From positions 434,001 to 498,000 of the forward strand of contig NZ_FNEZ01000002.1 of NCBI RefSeq assembly GCF_900100375.1: a stretch of 64,000 bases of DNA, given 5' to 3'. This DNA comes from Flavobacterium noncentrifugens (GTDB lineage: Bacteria > Bacteroidota > Bacteroidia > Flavobacteriales > Flavobacteriaceae). The notes beneath the pieces are model-generated. The model saw only the letters and a list, made by a program, of their open reading frames with translations, was not told where the DNA came from and did not search any database. Below, in pieces: positions 18,062 to 25,785 of the stretch; the stretch's first letter is position 1; each line of letters opens with the position of its first letter. The translations under genes and the position numbers were made by a program.

Positions 18062-18214
18062 ATGGCAAAGAAAACCGTAGCAACCTTACAAACCGCTTCT
18101 AAGAGATTATCAAAAGCCATCAAAATGGTGAAATCTCCTAAAACCGGTGCATATACTTTCGTAGAAAGCATTATGGCTCCTGAACTTGTTGACGAATTCT
18201 TGAAAAAGAAATAA
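18062..18214 (+). CDS. DUF4295 domain protein (50 residues)
   Basis: A 50-codon frame begins with the ATG 61 bases after rpmG and reads MAKKTVATLQTASKRLSKAI and onward to VDEFLKKK. This very basic small protein matches DUF4295, which in Bacteroidota nearly always follows rpmG. Its position and composition suggest a ribosome-associated protein, but no function is established to my knowledge. A terminator 20 bases downstream ends the cluster. Confidence 0.9.
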   Translation: MAKKTVATLQTASKRLSKAIKMVKSPKTGAYTFVESIMAPELVDEFLKKK

Positions 18215-18233
18215 TCAAACAAAACATTTATAG

Positions 18234-18265
18234 AAAAGCTACTTTCATTCGGAAGTAGCTTTTTT
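18234..18265 (+). terminator. Rho-independent terminator of the rpmB-rpmG-DUF4295 operon
   Basis: AAAAGCTACTT and AAGTAGCTTTT pair around a short loop and run into a T-rich tract, 20 bases after the DUF4295 stop codon. Confidence 0.85.
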
Positions 18266-18280
18266 ATTTTATACTTTTAC

Positions 18281-18422
18281 GCAGCAATTCCGGCTCTCCG
18301 CTGCAAGTCCTCGCTTTTCAGGCGGTTTTTTATAAATTCACGCCGGCTTCCTTTGGTCGCCACGTCAATTTTCAAAAACCAAGCCTTCAAAACTCCGGGC
18401 TTTCCGCTGCGTTCCGGGCTAA
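18281..18422 (-). repeat. Flavo-1-like hairpin element, copy D
   Basis: On the minus strand it starts TTAGCCCGGAACGCAGCGG and ends AGCCGGAATTGCTGC. The arms pair as AAGCCCGGAGTTTTGAAGGC with GCCTGAAAAGCGAGGACTT, allowing a few mismatches. It lies between the ribosomal protein cluster and ftsY, in the opposite direction to both. Confidence 0.6.
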
Positions 18423-18506
18423 AATGAGCGGATGGAACAACGAGCGAATTAGCGGGTTCTGAAATATTCGCTAATAATCATATTCGCTAATTCGCACACC
18501 AAAAAA

Positions 18507-19460
18507 ATGAGCTTCTTCAAAAGAATATTCTCTTCCGAAAAAAAGGAAACCCTCGACAAAGGGCTGGAACAATCCAAAACCAGCTTCTTTTCCAAACTCA
18601 CCAAAGCCGTTGCCGGCAAATCCAAAGTCGACGATGAGGTTTTAGACAACCTTGAAGAAATTCTCGTCGCTTCAGACGTTGGCGTCAACACCACGCTTAA
18701 AATCATCAAGCGCATCGAAAAGCGCGTCGCCGACGACAAATACCTAGGAACAGACGAACTCAACAAAATCCTTCGCGAAGAAATCGCTTCTTTATTGTCT
18801 GAAACCAACTCAGGCGAAGCAACCGAATTTGTGATCCCAAACGACAAAAAACCTTACGTCATCATGGTTGTCGGAGTTAACGGTGTTGGAAAAACAACCA
18901 CCATCGGAAAACTCGCGCACCAATTTAAAAGTGCCGGATATTCAGTAGTTCTGGGTGCTGGCGATACCTTTCGCGCTGCAGCGATCGACCAGTTGCAAAT
19001 CTGGGCAGACCGCGTGGGCGTTCCCATCGTAAAACAACAAATGGGTAGCGATCCGGCTTCCGTAGCTTTCGATACCCTGCAATCTGCCGTTTCCCAAAAT
19101 GCCGATGTTGTGATTATCGATACCGCTGGCCGTTTGCACAACAAAGTAGGTTTAATGAACGAACTTACGAAAGTCAAACGCGTCATGCAAAAAGTCGTTG
19201 AAGATGCGCCACACGATGTATTGTTGGTTCTAGACGGATCAACAGGACAAAATGCTTTCGAGCAAGCCAAACAATTCACTGCTGCAACTGAAGTCACTTC
19301 ATTAGCTGTCACAAAACTCGACGGAACTGCAAAAGGTGGCGTCGTCATCGGGATTTCTGACCAGTTCCAGATACCCGTAAAGTACATCGGAGTAGGCGAA
19401 GGCATCAATGATTTACAGGTGTTCAATAAATATGAATTTGTAGATTCTTTTTTTAAATAG
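18507..19460 (+). CDS. ftsY: Signal recognition particle receptor FtsY
   Basis: FtsY is the SRP receptor GTPase that delivers ribosomes making membrane proteins to SecYEG. The 317-residue protein has a short charged N-terminal region, the N domain from about residue 30, and the G domain with GVNGVGKTT at 123-131 (G1), DTFRAAAIDQL, DTAGRLHNK (G3), TKLDGTAKGG (G4) and YIGVGEGINDLQVF at the end. The acidic A domain of E. coli FtsY is absent, as is usual in this phylum. It follows the L28/L33/DUF4295 genes, a conserved Bacteroidota order, and ends before a shared terminator. Confidence 0.97.
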   Translation: MSFFKRIFSSEKKETLDKGLEQSKTSFFSKLTKAVAGKSKVDDEVLDNLEEILVASDVGVNTTLKIIKRIEKRVADDKYLGTDELNKILREEIASLLSETNSGEATEFVIPNDKKPYVIMVVGVNGVGKTTTIGKLAHQFKSAGYSVVLGAGDTFRAAAIDQLQIWADRVGVPIVKQQMGSDPASVAFDTLQSAVSQNADVVIIDTAGRLHNKVGLMNELTKVKRVMQKVVEDAPHDVLLVLDGSTGQNAFEQAKQFTAATEVTSLAVTKLDGTAKGGVVIGISDQFQIPVKYIGVGEGINDLQVFNKYEFVDSFFK

Positions 19461-19503
19461 TTGCTAAGTAGCTGATTGCCTAGGTTTTAAAGATTACATA
19501 TAA

Positions 19504-19531
19504 AAAATACGCCCAAATCGGGCGCATTTTA
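19504..19531. terminator. Bidirectional terminator between ftsY and the serine hydrolase gene
   Basis: ACGCCC and GGGCGC form a GC-rich stem with AT-rich flanks, TTTT following on the plus strand and a T-run on the minus strand. It sits between two convergent genes. Confidence 0.7.
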
Positions 19532-19560
19532 ATTTTTTTAAATTTAACTCAGCTATTCAG

Positions 19561-20670
19561 CTACTGATACAACGCATTGATCTTTACCCACAATTCATTG
19601 TCAAAACCAGACAAGGCCAAATTCACGTCATCGGCAGCATCGCCCATCCTGATGACAACCATTTTCTTGCTTGGAATGACATAGATTTTCTGATCGTTTT
19701 TGCCCAATGCCATAAACATGTCATTTGGACCTGCCGGAATGATGCTGCCAGGAAACTGAAATTGCGTTTGTGGCATGTGGTAACTCAACTTTCCGTTGAG
19801 CCACCATAAATAACCGTAAGAAAGGTTGATGTTTTGTGAAGTGGTCGTAGCCGCATTAAAATAATTCTCGTTCAGGATTTGATCTGAATTCCATTTTCCT
19901 TTGTTGAGCATCATCAGGCCAAAGCGCGCCATGCTTCTGGTGGTGCTGTAATATACCACATTATTGTCTACTTGGAGCCAGGCTCCGGTCATGCCGATTT
20001 TATCGCGGAGTTTGGTATTGAAATAATTGCTCCAGGTTTGCCCGGATGCAGCTGCGACAACATCCTGAAGCTTTACGTAAACATTGTGATACGCCCAGCG
20101 GGTTCCGGCGTCGGATTTGTATTGCAGTTCAGATGGAGAAACGCCGTCGCCCATGGAATCATCAATTCCGGAAGTCATGGTAAGCAGGTTTTTGCACGTG
20201 ATTAAATTTTCTTTTGCCAAGGTTTCTGAAGTCCAGCCGGTTCCGATGTAATTTGAAACTTTGTTATTGATATTGAGCAAACCTTCCTGTTCAGCGATCC
20301 CGGTTACGGCTGACGTTAAAGTTTTTCCGGCACTGGCCCAATACCATGGCGTTGTGGCGCTGTGGTCGTTGAAATAATTTTCCATGACGATTCTTCCGTT
20401 TACAAGGATCATGAAGCTTTTTGAATGTTTGAGTTCGAGATAGTCGAGTAGTGGCTGAACGGCAGTTTGGTTCCAGCTTAAATCGGTTATGGATTTTGTT
20501 TCCCAATCGGTTCCGGCCATTGGCGGAAAATACATGGATTCAGAATGTTCTTCGGGAACGATTACTGGCGGAACTACAATTGGTGTGCTTGCTGTTGCAA
20601 CGGTATCATCTGAAGAACTGCAACCTAGGAAAGCAACTGCTGCGATGAAAAGAAAGGATGATTTTTTCAT
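19561..20670 (-). CDS. Serine hydrolase lipoprotein, beta-lactamase class C fold
   Basis: The N-terminus MKKSSFLFIAAVAFLGCSSSDD is a lipoprotein signal with Cys17 as the likely lipidated residue. The SxxK motif is SAGK at residues 113-116 (WYWASAGKTLTSAVTGIAEQ), and YHN in WAYHNVYVKL fits the second catalytic motif. Later blocks (YGYLWWLNG, FMALGKNDQKIYVIPSKKMVVIRMG) are typical of class C-like esterases and D-amino-peptidases, not of true beta-lactamases. The protein is probably periplasmic or at the outer membrane. Substrate is unknown: candidates are peptides, esters or cell-wall pieces. The gene is monocistronic. Confidence 0.9.
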   Translation of the reverse strand: MKKSSFLFIAAVAFLGCSSSDDTVATASTPIVVPPVIVPEEHSESMYFPPMAGTDWETKSITDLSWNQTAVQPLLDYLELKHSKSFMILVNGRIVMENYFNDHSATTPWYWASAGKTLTSAVTGIAEQEGLLNINNKVSNYIGTGWTSETLAKENLITCKNLLTMTSGIDDSMGDGVSPSELQYKSDAGTRWAYHNVYVKLQDVVAAASGQTWSNYFNTKLRDKIGMTGAWLQVDNNVVYYSTTRSMARFGLMMLNKGKWNSDQILNENYFNAATTTSQNINLSYGYLWWLNGKLSYHMPQTQFQFPGSIIPAGPNDMFMALGKNDQKIYVIPSKKMVVIRMGDAADDVNLALSGFDNELWVKINALYQ

Positions 20671-20746
20671 GGTTTGGTTTTTAAGTCGGGCTTATGACCT
20701 TAAAAATACACAATAGTTTAAACAATTTTTCATTTTAATTGAAGTG

Positions 20747-20860
20747 CCTAGCCCGGATGGCAGCGGTATCCTTTTTATTGCCTGGATGCTGCTCCGGTTC
20801 ACGGAAAGGTATGTGCAATAAAAAGATACAAGCGTACAGCCGGAAATTGCTCCCGAAAAA
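20747..20860 (+). repeat. Flavo-1-like hairpin element, copy E
   Basis: It starts CCTAGCCCGGATGGCAGCGG and ends AGCCGGAAATTGCTCC. The arms GTATCCTTTTTATTGC and GCAATAAAAAGATAC pair with one bulge. Compared with copy B the paired arms differ in sequence on both sides but still match each other. It lies between divergent genes, on the strand of the downstream lipoprotein gene, 33 bases before its ATG. Confidence 0.7.
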
Positions 20861-20893
20861 GAAAATTCCATTTAAAAATCCTATTTTTACCAA

Positions 20894-21334
20894 ATGAAAA
20901 ATGCATTCAGGATTGTAGCCATATCGTTGTTTCTGTCGGCTTGCCAGCATCAGGTAAAGCCTGAGGATGTGGCAAAGCTCAACGGCTATTGGGAGATTGA
21001 AAAAGTGTTGCTTCCCGATGGGAAAGTGAAAGATTATACGATTAATGAGACGTACGATTTTTTTGAGATCAAAGGAAATAAAGGCTTTCGGCAGAAAGTA
21101 ATGCCGCGGCTTGACGGCAGTTTTGAAACTAATGAACTGCAGGAAAAAGTGGCCGTGGTTTATGATAAGGGCAAAACCTACCTGAAATATGAAACGCCTT
21201 ATGCGAAATGGCGTGAGGAATTAAAATCAGTTTCAGAAAAAGAACTGGTTTTGCTGAATGCAGAAAATAAAGAATACCATTATAAGAAAACCACTCCCAT
21301 AAACATCACCGGAAATGGCAAAAAGGCTCAATAA
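20894..21334 (+). CDS. Small lipoprotein, lipocalin-like
   Basis: MKNAFRIVAISLFLSACQHQ is a lipoprotein signal with lipobox LSAC (Cys17). The mature part of about 130 residues starts with LNGYWEIEKVLLPDGKVKDY, a pattern seen in lipocalin-like domains, followed by beta-rich segments. I do not recognise a named family beyond that resemblance. The gene overlaps the next one (DUF721) by 20 bases in another frame, so both are likely on one mRNA and translationally coupled. A possible promoter box TATTTTTA lies directly upstream of the ATG. Confidence 0.8.
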   Translation: MKNAFRIVAISLFLSACQHQVKPEDVAKLNGYWEIEKVLLPDGKVKDYTINETYDFFEIKGNKGFRQKVMPRLDGSFETNELQEKVAVVYDKGKTYLKYETPYAKWREELKSVSEKELVLLNAENKEYHYKKTTPINITGNGKKAQ

Positions 21335-21611
21335 CGACAGTTCGATAGGCGATGTGCTGAAGCAGATTATCCAGGTCAACAAGCTGCAGCCCGGAATCGA
21401 TGATGTTTCTGTGAAGGATGCATGGAAAAACCTGATGGGGAACGGCGTGAATACGTATACCAGAAACGTCATTTTAAAAGGCAGTACGCTTTATGTTGAG
21501 CTGACTTCAGCAGTTTTGCGTGAGGAATTGAGTTATGGAAAGGCGAAAATCATTAAAATGATCAATGAAGAATTGCGACGTGAAGTGGTGAAAGATGTGG
21601 TGCTGCGGTAA
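21315..21611 (+). CDS. DUF721 (DciA-like) protein
   Basis: This 98-residue protein has the DUF721 pattern: SIGDVLKQIIQVNKLQPGIDD, then VKDAWKNLMGNGVNTYTRNV and LYVELTSAVLREELSYGKAKII, ending with LRREVVKDVVLR. Members of this family related to DciA help load the replicative helicase in bacteria without DnaC. That role is likely here but inferred. The start ATG lies inside the end of the lipoprotein gene. A bidirectional terminator follows. Confidence 0.88.
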   Translation: MAKRLNNDSSIGDVLKQIIQVNKLQPGIDDVSVKDAWKNLMGNGVNTYTRNVILKGSTLYVELTSAVLREELSYGKAKIIKMINEELRREVVKDVVLR

Positions 21612-21655
21612 TGATTACAAAATGAGTCAATTAGAAATTAGCGGATATGCGAATT

Positions 21656-21687
21656 AAAAAGCCAGTTGTTTTACAACTGGCTTTTTT
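21656..21687. terminator. Bidirectional terminator between DUF721 and ndk
   Basis: AAAAAGCCAGTTGT and ACAACTGGCTTTTT are perfect complements around a 3-base loop, with A-runs and T-runs on the outer sides, between two convergent genes. Confidence 0.9.
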
Positions 21688-21722
21688 ATCTTCACTGAAC
21701 AATTATCTAATGACTCATTTGA

Positions 21723-22142
21723 TTAAAACTGCTCTCTTCCTGCGAAATGGAAAGCACCTTCAATAGCTGCATTTTCATCGCTGTCTGAACCGTGAACTGC
21801 ATTTTCACCGATTGAAGTGGCATATTTTTTACGGATGGTTCCTTCAGCAGCATCAGCCGGGTTTGTAGCCCCGATCAAGGTACGGAATTCTTCGATGGCA
21901 TTTTCTTTTTCAAGGATTGCCGCTACGATTGGGCCTCTTGACATGAATTCAACCAATTCGCCATAGAATGGACGTGCTGCGTGCACTGCATAAAATGCCT
22001 GGGCATCTGCAGTAGTCAATTGCGTTAATTTTAAAGAAACAATTTTAAAACCTGCTTCTGCAATCATATTTAAAATTCCTCCGATGTGGCCGTTTTCTAC
22101 CGCATCTGGTTTGATCATTGTAAATGTTCTGTTCGTTGCCAT
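21723..22142 (-). CDS. ndk: Nucleoside diphosphate kinase
   Basis: Ndk exchanges phosphate between nucleoside tri- and diphosphates through a phosphohistidine. The 139-residue protein starts [20 protein letters not shown] and has the catalytic His117 in [15 protein letters not shown], with [12 protein letters not shown] and [10 protein letters not shown] in between. The start is the ATG at 22142: a longer frame opens with TTG at 22166 inside the promoter box TACTTTTG, so it cannot be translated from the resulting mRNA. Confidence 0.97.
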   Translation of the reverse strand: MATNRTFTMIKPDAVENGHIGGILNMIAEAGFKIVSLKLTQLTTADAQAFYAVHAARPFYGELVEFMSRGPIVAAILEKENAIEEFRTLIGATNPADAAEGTIRKKYATSIGENAVHGSDSDENAAIEGAFHFAGREQF

Positions 22143-22163
22143 TTTGTTTTTTTTAATTTGCTG

Positions 22164-22171
22164 CAAAAGTA
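22164..22171 (-). promoter_or_regulatory. Predicted -7 promoter element of ndk
   Basis: TACTTTTG on the minus strand fits TAnnTTTG, 21 bases upstream of the ndk ATG. Confidence 0.55.
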
Positions 22172-22216
22172 AGGTTTATTAATTGATTTTTAAAAGTCAA
22201 GTTTTACTTTTTTGCA

Positions 22217-22255
22217 TAAAAAATCCCTTGCCATTTAGTAGCAAGGGATTTTTAA
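22217..22255 (-). terminator. Rho-independent terminator after the SusE/F-like gene
   Basis: AAATCCCTTGC and GCAAGGGATTT pair around a 9-base loop, followed on the minus strand by a T-run. It lies 17 bases after the stop codon. Confidence 0.85.
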
Positions 22256-22271
22256 TATTTAAGATAAAAAT

Positions 22272-23780
22272 TTAGTTTTTAACCACTTTTACAGTTTTAG
22301 AACCTGTAGCTGTTGCAATTCTTGCGAAGTACACACCATTGTTTAAAGCTGAAGCGTCAACCGAAGCAGAAGCTGCGTTTGGAGCGATGTTCAAAACAGT
22401 TTTTCCTAATACATCAACGATTTGGATGGTTTCGATGTTTTCTTTAGCAGAATCAAAGTTCCAGTTGTTGTGCGTTGGGTTAGGATATGCTTTGAAAGCT
22501 GCTTTGTCAAAGTTAGCAGTTGCTAAAGTTGCGAAGCTGTAAGCACCAGTCAATCTGTTCAAAGATACGCTGTAAGTTCCAGCTGTTGCTGGTATGTTAT
22601 CATTGCTATTTGCAACTCCAGTTCCAGAAGGAAATGCAGTACCGCCAAAATTCATTGTCCAGGCATTGTTAGCGCGGAATTTGATTGGACCATCTGTCAA
22701 AGTAACTGAAGCCAATGTGTAGTTAGCGCCATCAGTAGTGGTCATTTGGTTTGCATCGATTTGTGGGTCATTTGGCCATCCACCAGCACCGTCTCCTACG
22801 ATTGCGAAAGAAGCCATAGAGAATGTGTAAGCACCTGTAGATCTTGTGAACACTACGTCATAAGTGCCGGCAGTTGTAACGAAAATATTGTCAGCAGGAA
22901 CTGTTGGGCCCGCAGGGAATGAACCACCACCCCAGTTTGGCTGGTTCCAGTCATTGTTTGAGCGGAATTTGATTTCGCCTGAACCATCAATTGCAGGGTC
23001 AACAGCAGTAAGCGTTACAACTCCAGTATAAGTTTCACCGTCAGCAGTTGTCAACACATTAGCATCGATCTGTGGATCAACCGGCCATCCGCCTGCGCCA
23101 CTTCCTACAAGCGCAATCGATGGATAAACAGGAGCAGCAGTAAATACATACACACCGTCATTAATGTTGTAGGTTACAGTAGTATAAGTTCCTGCTACTA
23201 CAGGAATTGTTACACCCTCGTCTGTAGCTTCACCTTCAGGGAAAGTAGTTCCACCGTAGCTTACATTTTCTGCGTCAACTGCAATGTTAAACTGAGCGCC
23301 ACCTGTAAGAAGCGTTACGTTTGAAGCCGTATAGTTAACAGCATCTGAAGTCGTCATTGCGATACCGTCAGCTGATTCAACGGCAGCACCAATGATTTTA
23401 ACTACCGGTACCGGTGGGCCTTCGAAGTGAAATTCCCCTGTAACACTGTTAAAAGTAACGCTGTAAATTGCGCCAACACCATGAATATTTGGACCGTTTA
23501 GAACAGCAATTCCAGTAGGGAAAGCATCGCTACCCCAGTTGAGCGTCCAGGCATTGTCTGCACGGAATTTCAATCCGCCATCAACAGCAACTGGAATAAT
23601 TTCGATAGCATCCAATGTCCAGTGAATCCCGTCAGTAGTTGTCATTACATGAGTATCTGGTACTGGATTTGCCGCATCTGGCCATCCGCCTACATCAGCA
23701 CCTACAATTGCAATACTTGTTTGTGAGTATCCCATTGAAAGTACAAAAAACAACAATAAGGATAGTAATTTTGTTTTCAT
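22272..23780 (-). CDS. SusE/SusF-like four-repeat protein with T9SS type A sorting domain
   Basis: The 502-residue protein starts with a Sec signal (MKTKLLSLLLFFVLSMGYSQ). Four repeats of about 100 residues follow; three carry versions of IVGDGAGGWPNDPQIDANQM, then MTTTDGANYTL, IKFRANNAWTMNFGG and a tail TAGTYSVSLNRLTGAYSF. This is the pattern of SusE/SusF starch-binding modules, whose Trp residues contact glucan. The last 75 residues are a T9SS type A domain (KAYPNPTHNNWNFD, VDVLGKTVLNI, LNNGVYFARIA). Classical SusE/F are lipoproteins beside SusC/D; here neither a lipobox nor SusC/D genes are present. The longer frame begins with TTG at 23807 and is rejected for the ATG. Confidence 0.85.
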   Translation of the reverse strand: MKTKLLSLLLFFVLSMGYSQTSIAIVGADVGGWPDAANPVPDTHVMTTTDGIHWTLDAIEIIPVAVDGGLKFRADNAWTLNWGSDAFPTGIAVLNGPNIHGVGAIYSVTFNSVTGEFHFEGPPVPVVKIIGAAVESADGIAMTTSDAVNYTASNVTLLTGGAQFNIAVDAENVSYGGTTFPEGEATDEGVTIPVVAGTYTTVTYNINDGVYVFTAAPVYPSIALVGSGAGGWPVDPQIDANVLTTADGETYTGVVTLTAVDPAIDGSGEIKFRSNNDWNQPNWGGGSFPAGPTVPADNIFVTTAGTYDVVFTRSTGAYTFSMASFAIVGDGAGGWPNDPQIDANQMTTTDGANYTLASVTLTDGPIKFRANNAWTMNFGGTAFPSGTGVANSNDNIPATAGTYSVSLNRLTGAYSFATLATANFDKAAFKAYPNPTHNNWNFDSAKENIETIQIVDVLGKTVLNIAPNAASASVDASALNNGVYFARIATATGSKTVKVVKN

Positions 23781-23984
23781 AATAAATGATTTAAGTTTAA
23801 ATTTCAATAAAAATAATCAAATTTCCATAGCAAAATCGATTGCGTAAAGAATTAGTGTTACGAAAACGTTATCGTGTTGATAAGATTATTTTTTTAACAG
23901 TTGAATCGTGATATTAATTTTAGAAATATCCTTTTTTTTTCGATACTTAAATTAAAGAGTTACTTTTTGACAATAGCATAATCC

Positions 23985-25574
23985 TTAAAGCACAATAATG
24001 TCAAAATCGTTTTCCAGTGGATGCAAAGAAAATAACAATTTCTGAATCAAGGCTTTTCCGCTTTCCAAATAAAATTCTGCAAAATTCGCTTGCCGTTCTT
24101 GAAGGCTTTTATTTGGAAACAATTCATTTTGCAAATCGGTGATGCGCTGGAGTTGCTCGCTGTATTTTCTTTTTTGTGCTTTTAGCAAACGTTTCTCAAG
24201 ATTTTCCAAACCTTTTATTTGCTTGGCTTGCTGTGCTTCGACAGCGCCTGTGAAAGATTTGTCGGTTTTCAGGGCAACCTGCATCAAATCTTCAAATTGT
24301 TGCTTGAGCAATATTTTTTGCTTTTCGAAATTCACCGGGAATTCTGATATTTCCCTGGTTTTGCGGTTTACCAATTCCTGTTGTTTCATAAATAAATCTG
24401 ACCACGATAAAAACAAACGATCGGCTTTTTTAGCTTGTTTTTCAGTAGCGAGCATTACAGAATTTCGCAGTAATAATATAGGAAATGTAACATTTACCGC
24501 ATTAAAATAGGCTTTAAGCTCAAGCCAATAGGCCAATTCGCCGCCGCCGCCGATGTAACAAAGGTTTGGTAGGATGGCTTCCTGGTACAAGGGGCGCATG
24601 ATGACGTTCGGGCTGAATTTCTCCGGATGGTTTTCTAGTGTTTCGAGGATTTCAGGTTCCGTAAATTTTATTTTGGTATGGTTGACATAATACAAACCGT
24701 CCTGAAAAATAATGCGTTCGCGCAAACCATCTTCGATGTAAAAGAGATTGATCTCCCGCGGGTTCACCTGAATGTTGTAGTCTTCTAGCTTTTTAGTCGT
24801 TTCTGAAACCATTTTAGAAGAAACCTGCTCCAGCAATTCCCGTTTCACATACGGAGCAAGTAATGTTTTGAGCGCTTTATCATCAGGTTCAATGATCACC
24901 AGGCCAAAATCTTTAAACAGCGCATTTGCCAGCCAACGTGTAGCATCAGCAAGATTTTCATGTTTCAGGTATGCTTTGCTGAAAAGCGTTTTAATTGTTT
25001 CAGCATTGCTTCCCGGCCCAAGGTCAAGTGCAAATAGTTTAAAAACTTCGTCTAAACCTGCTGTTGACAAACGCCCAACCGGCCCCGAACTTTCTTTGTT
25101 CCAACGAAACTTTTTGCCTTTAAAAGTGAAATAATTGATTTCTTCAAAATCATGGTCTTCGGTTGCCATCCAATATATAGGTACGAAATGGTGCTGCGGG
25201 TATTCGGCTTTCAATTGCTTCACCAGGTTGATCGTACTGATGATCTTATATAAAAAATACAACGGCCCGGTAAACAAATTCAACTGATGCCCGGTCGTGA
25301 TCGTAAAGGTATTTTCGTGCTGCAGCAGTTCGATGTTTTTAAGCGTCAGGTCAGAAGCAGGGACTTTTTTATATTGCTTTTGCAGCGTTTGCGACAGCAC
25401 TTTCCTGTTTTCAGGATTGAAATTTAGCTGCTTTTCTAAAATCTGTGCCCCGAAATTCTCAAGTGTCGGAAATCGGTTGTACAATGGCTGTAGCTGCGTT
25501 TTCTGATTCAGGTAATCATTCATGATGGGCGTGAAATATCCGGAATCCTGGTAGCTTATACAGTCGGTTGGCAT
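23985..25574 (-). CDS. bshC: Bacillithiol biosynthesis cysteine-adding enzyme BshC
   Basis: BshC adds cysteine to glucosaminyl-malate in the last step of bacillithiol synthesis. The 529-residue length is right. Recognised segments are DCISYQDSGYFTPIMNDYL near the start, FTITTGHQLNLFTGPLYFLYKIISTI, FVPIYWMATEDHDFEEIN, the block LCYIGGGGELAYWLELKAYF, and a C-terminal coiled coil with AQKRKYSEQLQRITDLQNELF. It is a single gene, divergent from the radical SAM gene. Other bsh genes are not in the window. Its presence implies that the organism uses bacillithiol as a low-molecular-weight thiol. Confidence 0.95.
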   Translation of the reverse strand: MPTDCISYQDSGYFTPIMNDYLNQKTQLQPLYNRFPTLENFGAQILEKQLNFNPENRKVLSQTLQKQYKKVPASDLTLKNIELLQHENTFTITTGHQLNLFTGPLYFLYKIISTINLVKQLKAEYPQHHFVPIYWMATEDHDFEEINYFTFKGKKFRWNKESSGPVGRLSTAGLDEVFKLFALDLGPGSNAETIKTLFSKAYLKHENLADATRWLANALFKDFGLVIIEPDDKALKTLLAPYVKRELLEQVSSKMVSETTKKLEDYNIQVNPREINLFYIEDGLRERIIFQDGLYYVNHTKIKFTEPEILETLENHPEKFSPNVIMRPLYQEAILPNLCYIGGGGELAYWLELKAYFNAVNVTFPILLLRNSVMLATEKQAKKADRLFLSWSDLFMKQQELVNRKTREISEFPVNFEKQKILLKQQFEDLMQVALKTDKSFTGAVEAQQAKQIKGLENLEKRLLKAQKRKYSEQLQRITDLQNELFPNKSLQERQANFAEFYLESGKALIQKLLFSLHPLENDFDIIVL

Positions 25575-25766
25575 AGTTTTTTGCTTAAAATTTTACTTTG
25601 TTCCAATAGGCTTTTCAGCCTTCGAGTCGGTAAAATTACAAAAATAAAGTGTGCTAAATTTGCTTTAACAAAGGGTTGGGAATCCAACATTGATCCACCA
25701 TTGGCTTTGATCTGAATTAGTTCAGACAAATTCATGCAAATCATCGGCAGCAACCAAAATATGCTG

Positions 25767-25774
25767 TAAATTTG
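25767..25774 (+). promoter_or_regulatory. Predicted -7 promoter element of the radical SAM gene
   Basis: TAAATTTG fits TAnnTTTG, 11 bases before the ATG, so the leader would be very short. Confidence 0.5.
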
Positions 25775-25785
25775 CCTTTTTAGTT

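Noticed and set aside
18854-19426. 190-codon antisense frame in ftsY
   Set aside because: It is fully inside ftsY, with shadow-like Thr/Ser/Cys composition and no start signal.
20747-20860. Riboswitch in the leader of the small lipoprotein gene
   Set aside because: The same element occurs in five other places in both directions relative to genes, so a gene-specific leader function is unlikely.
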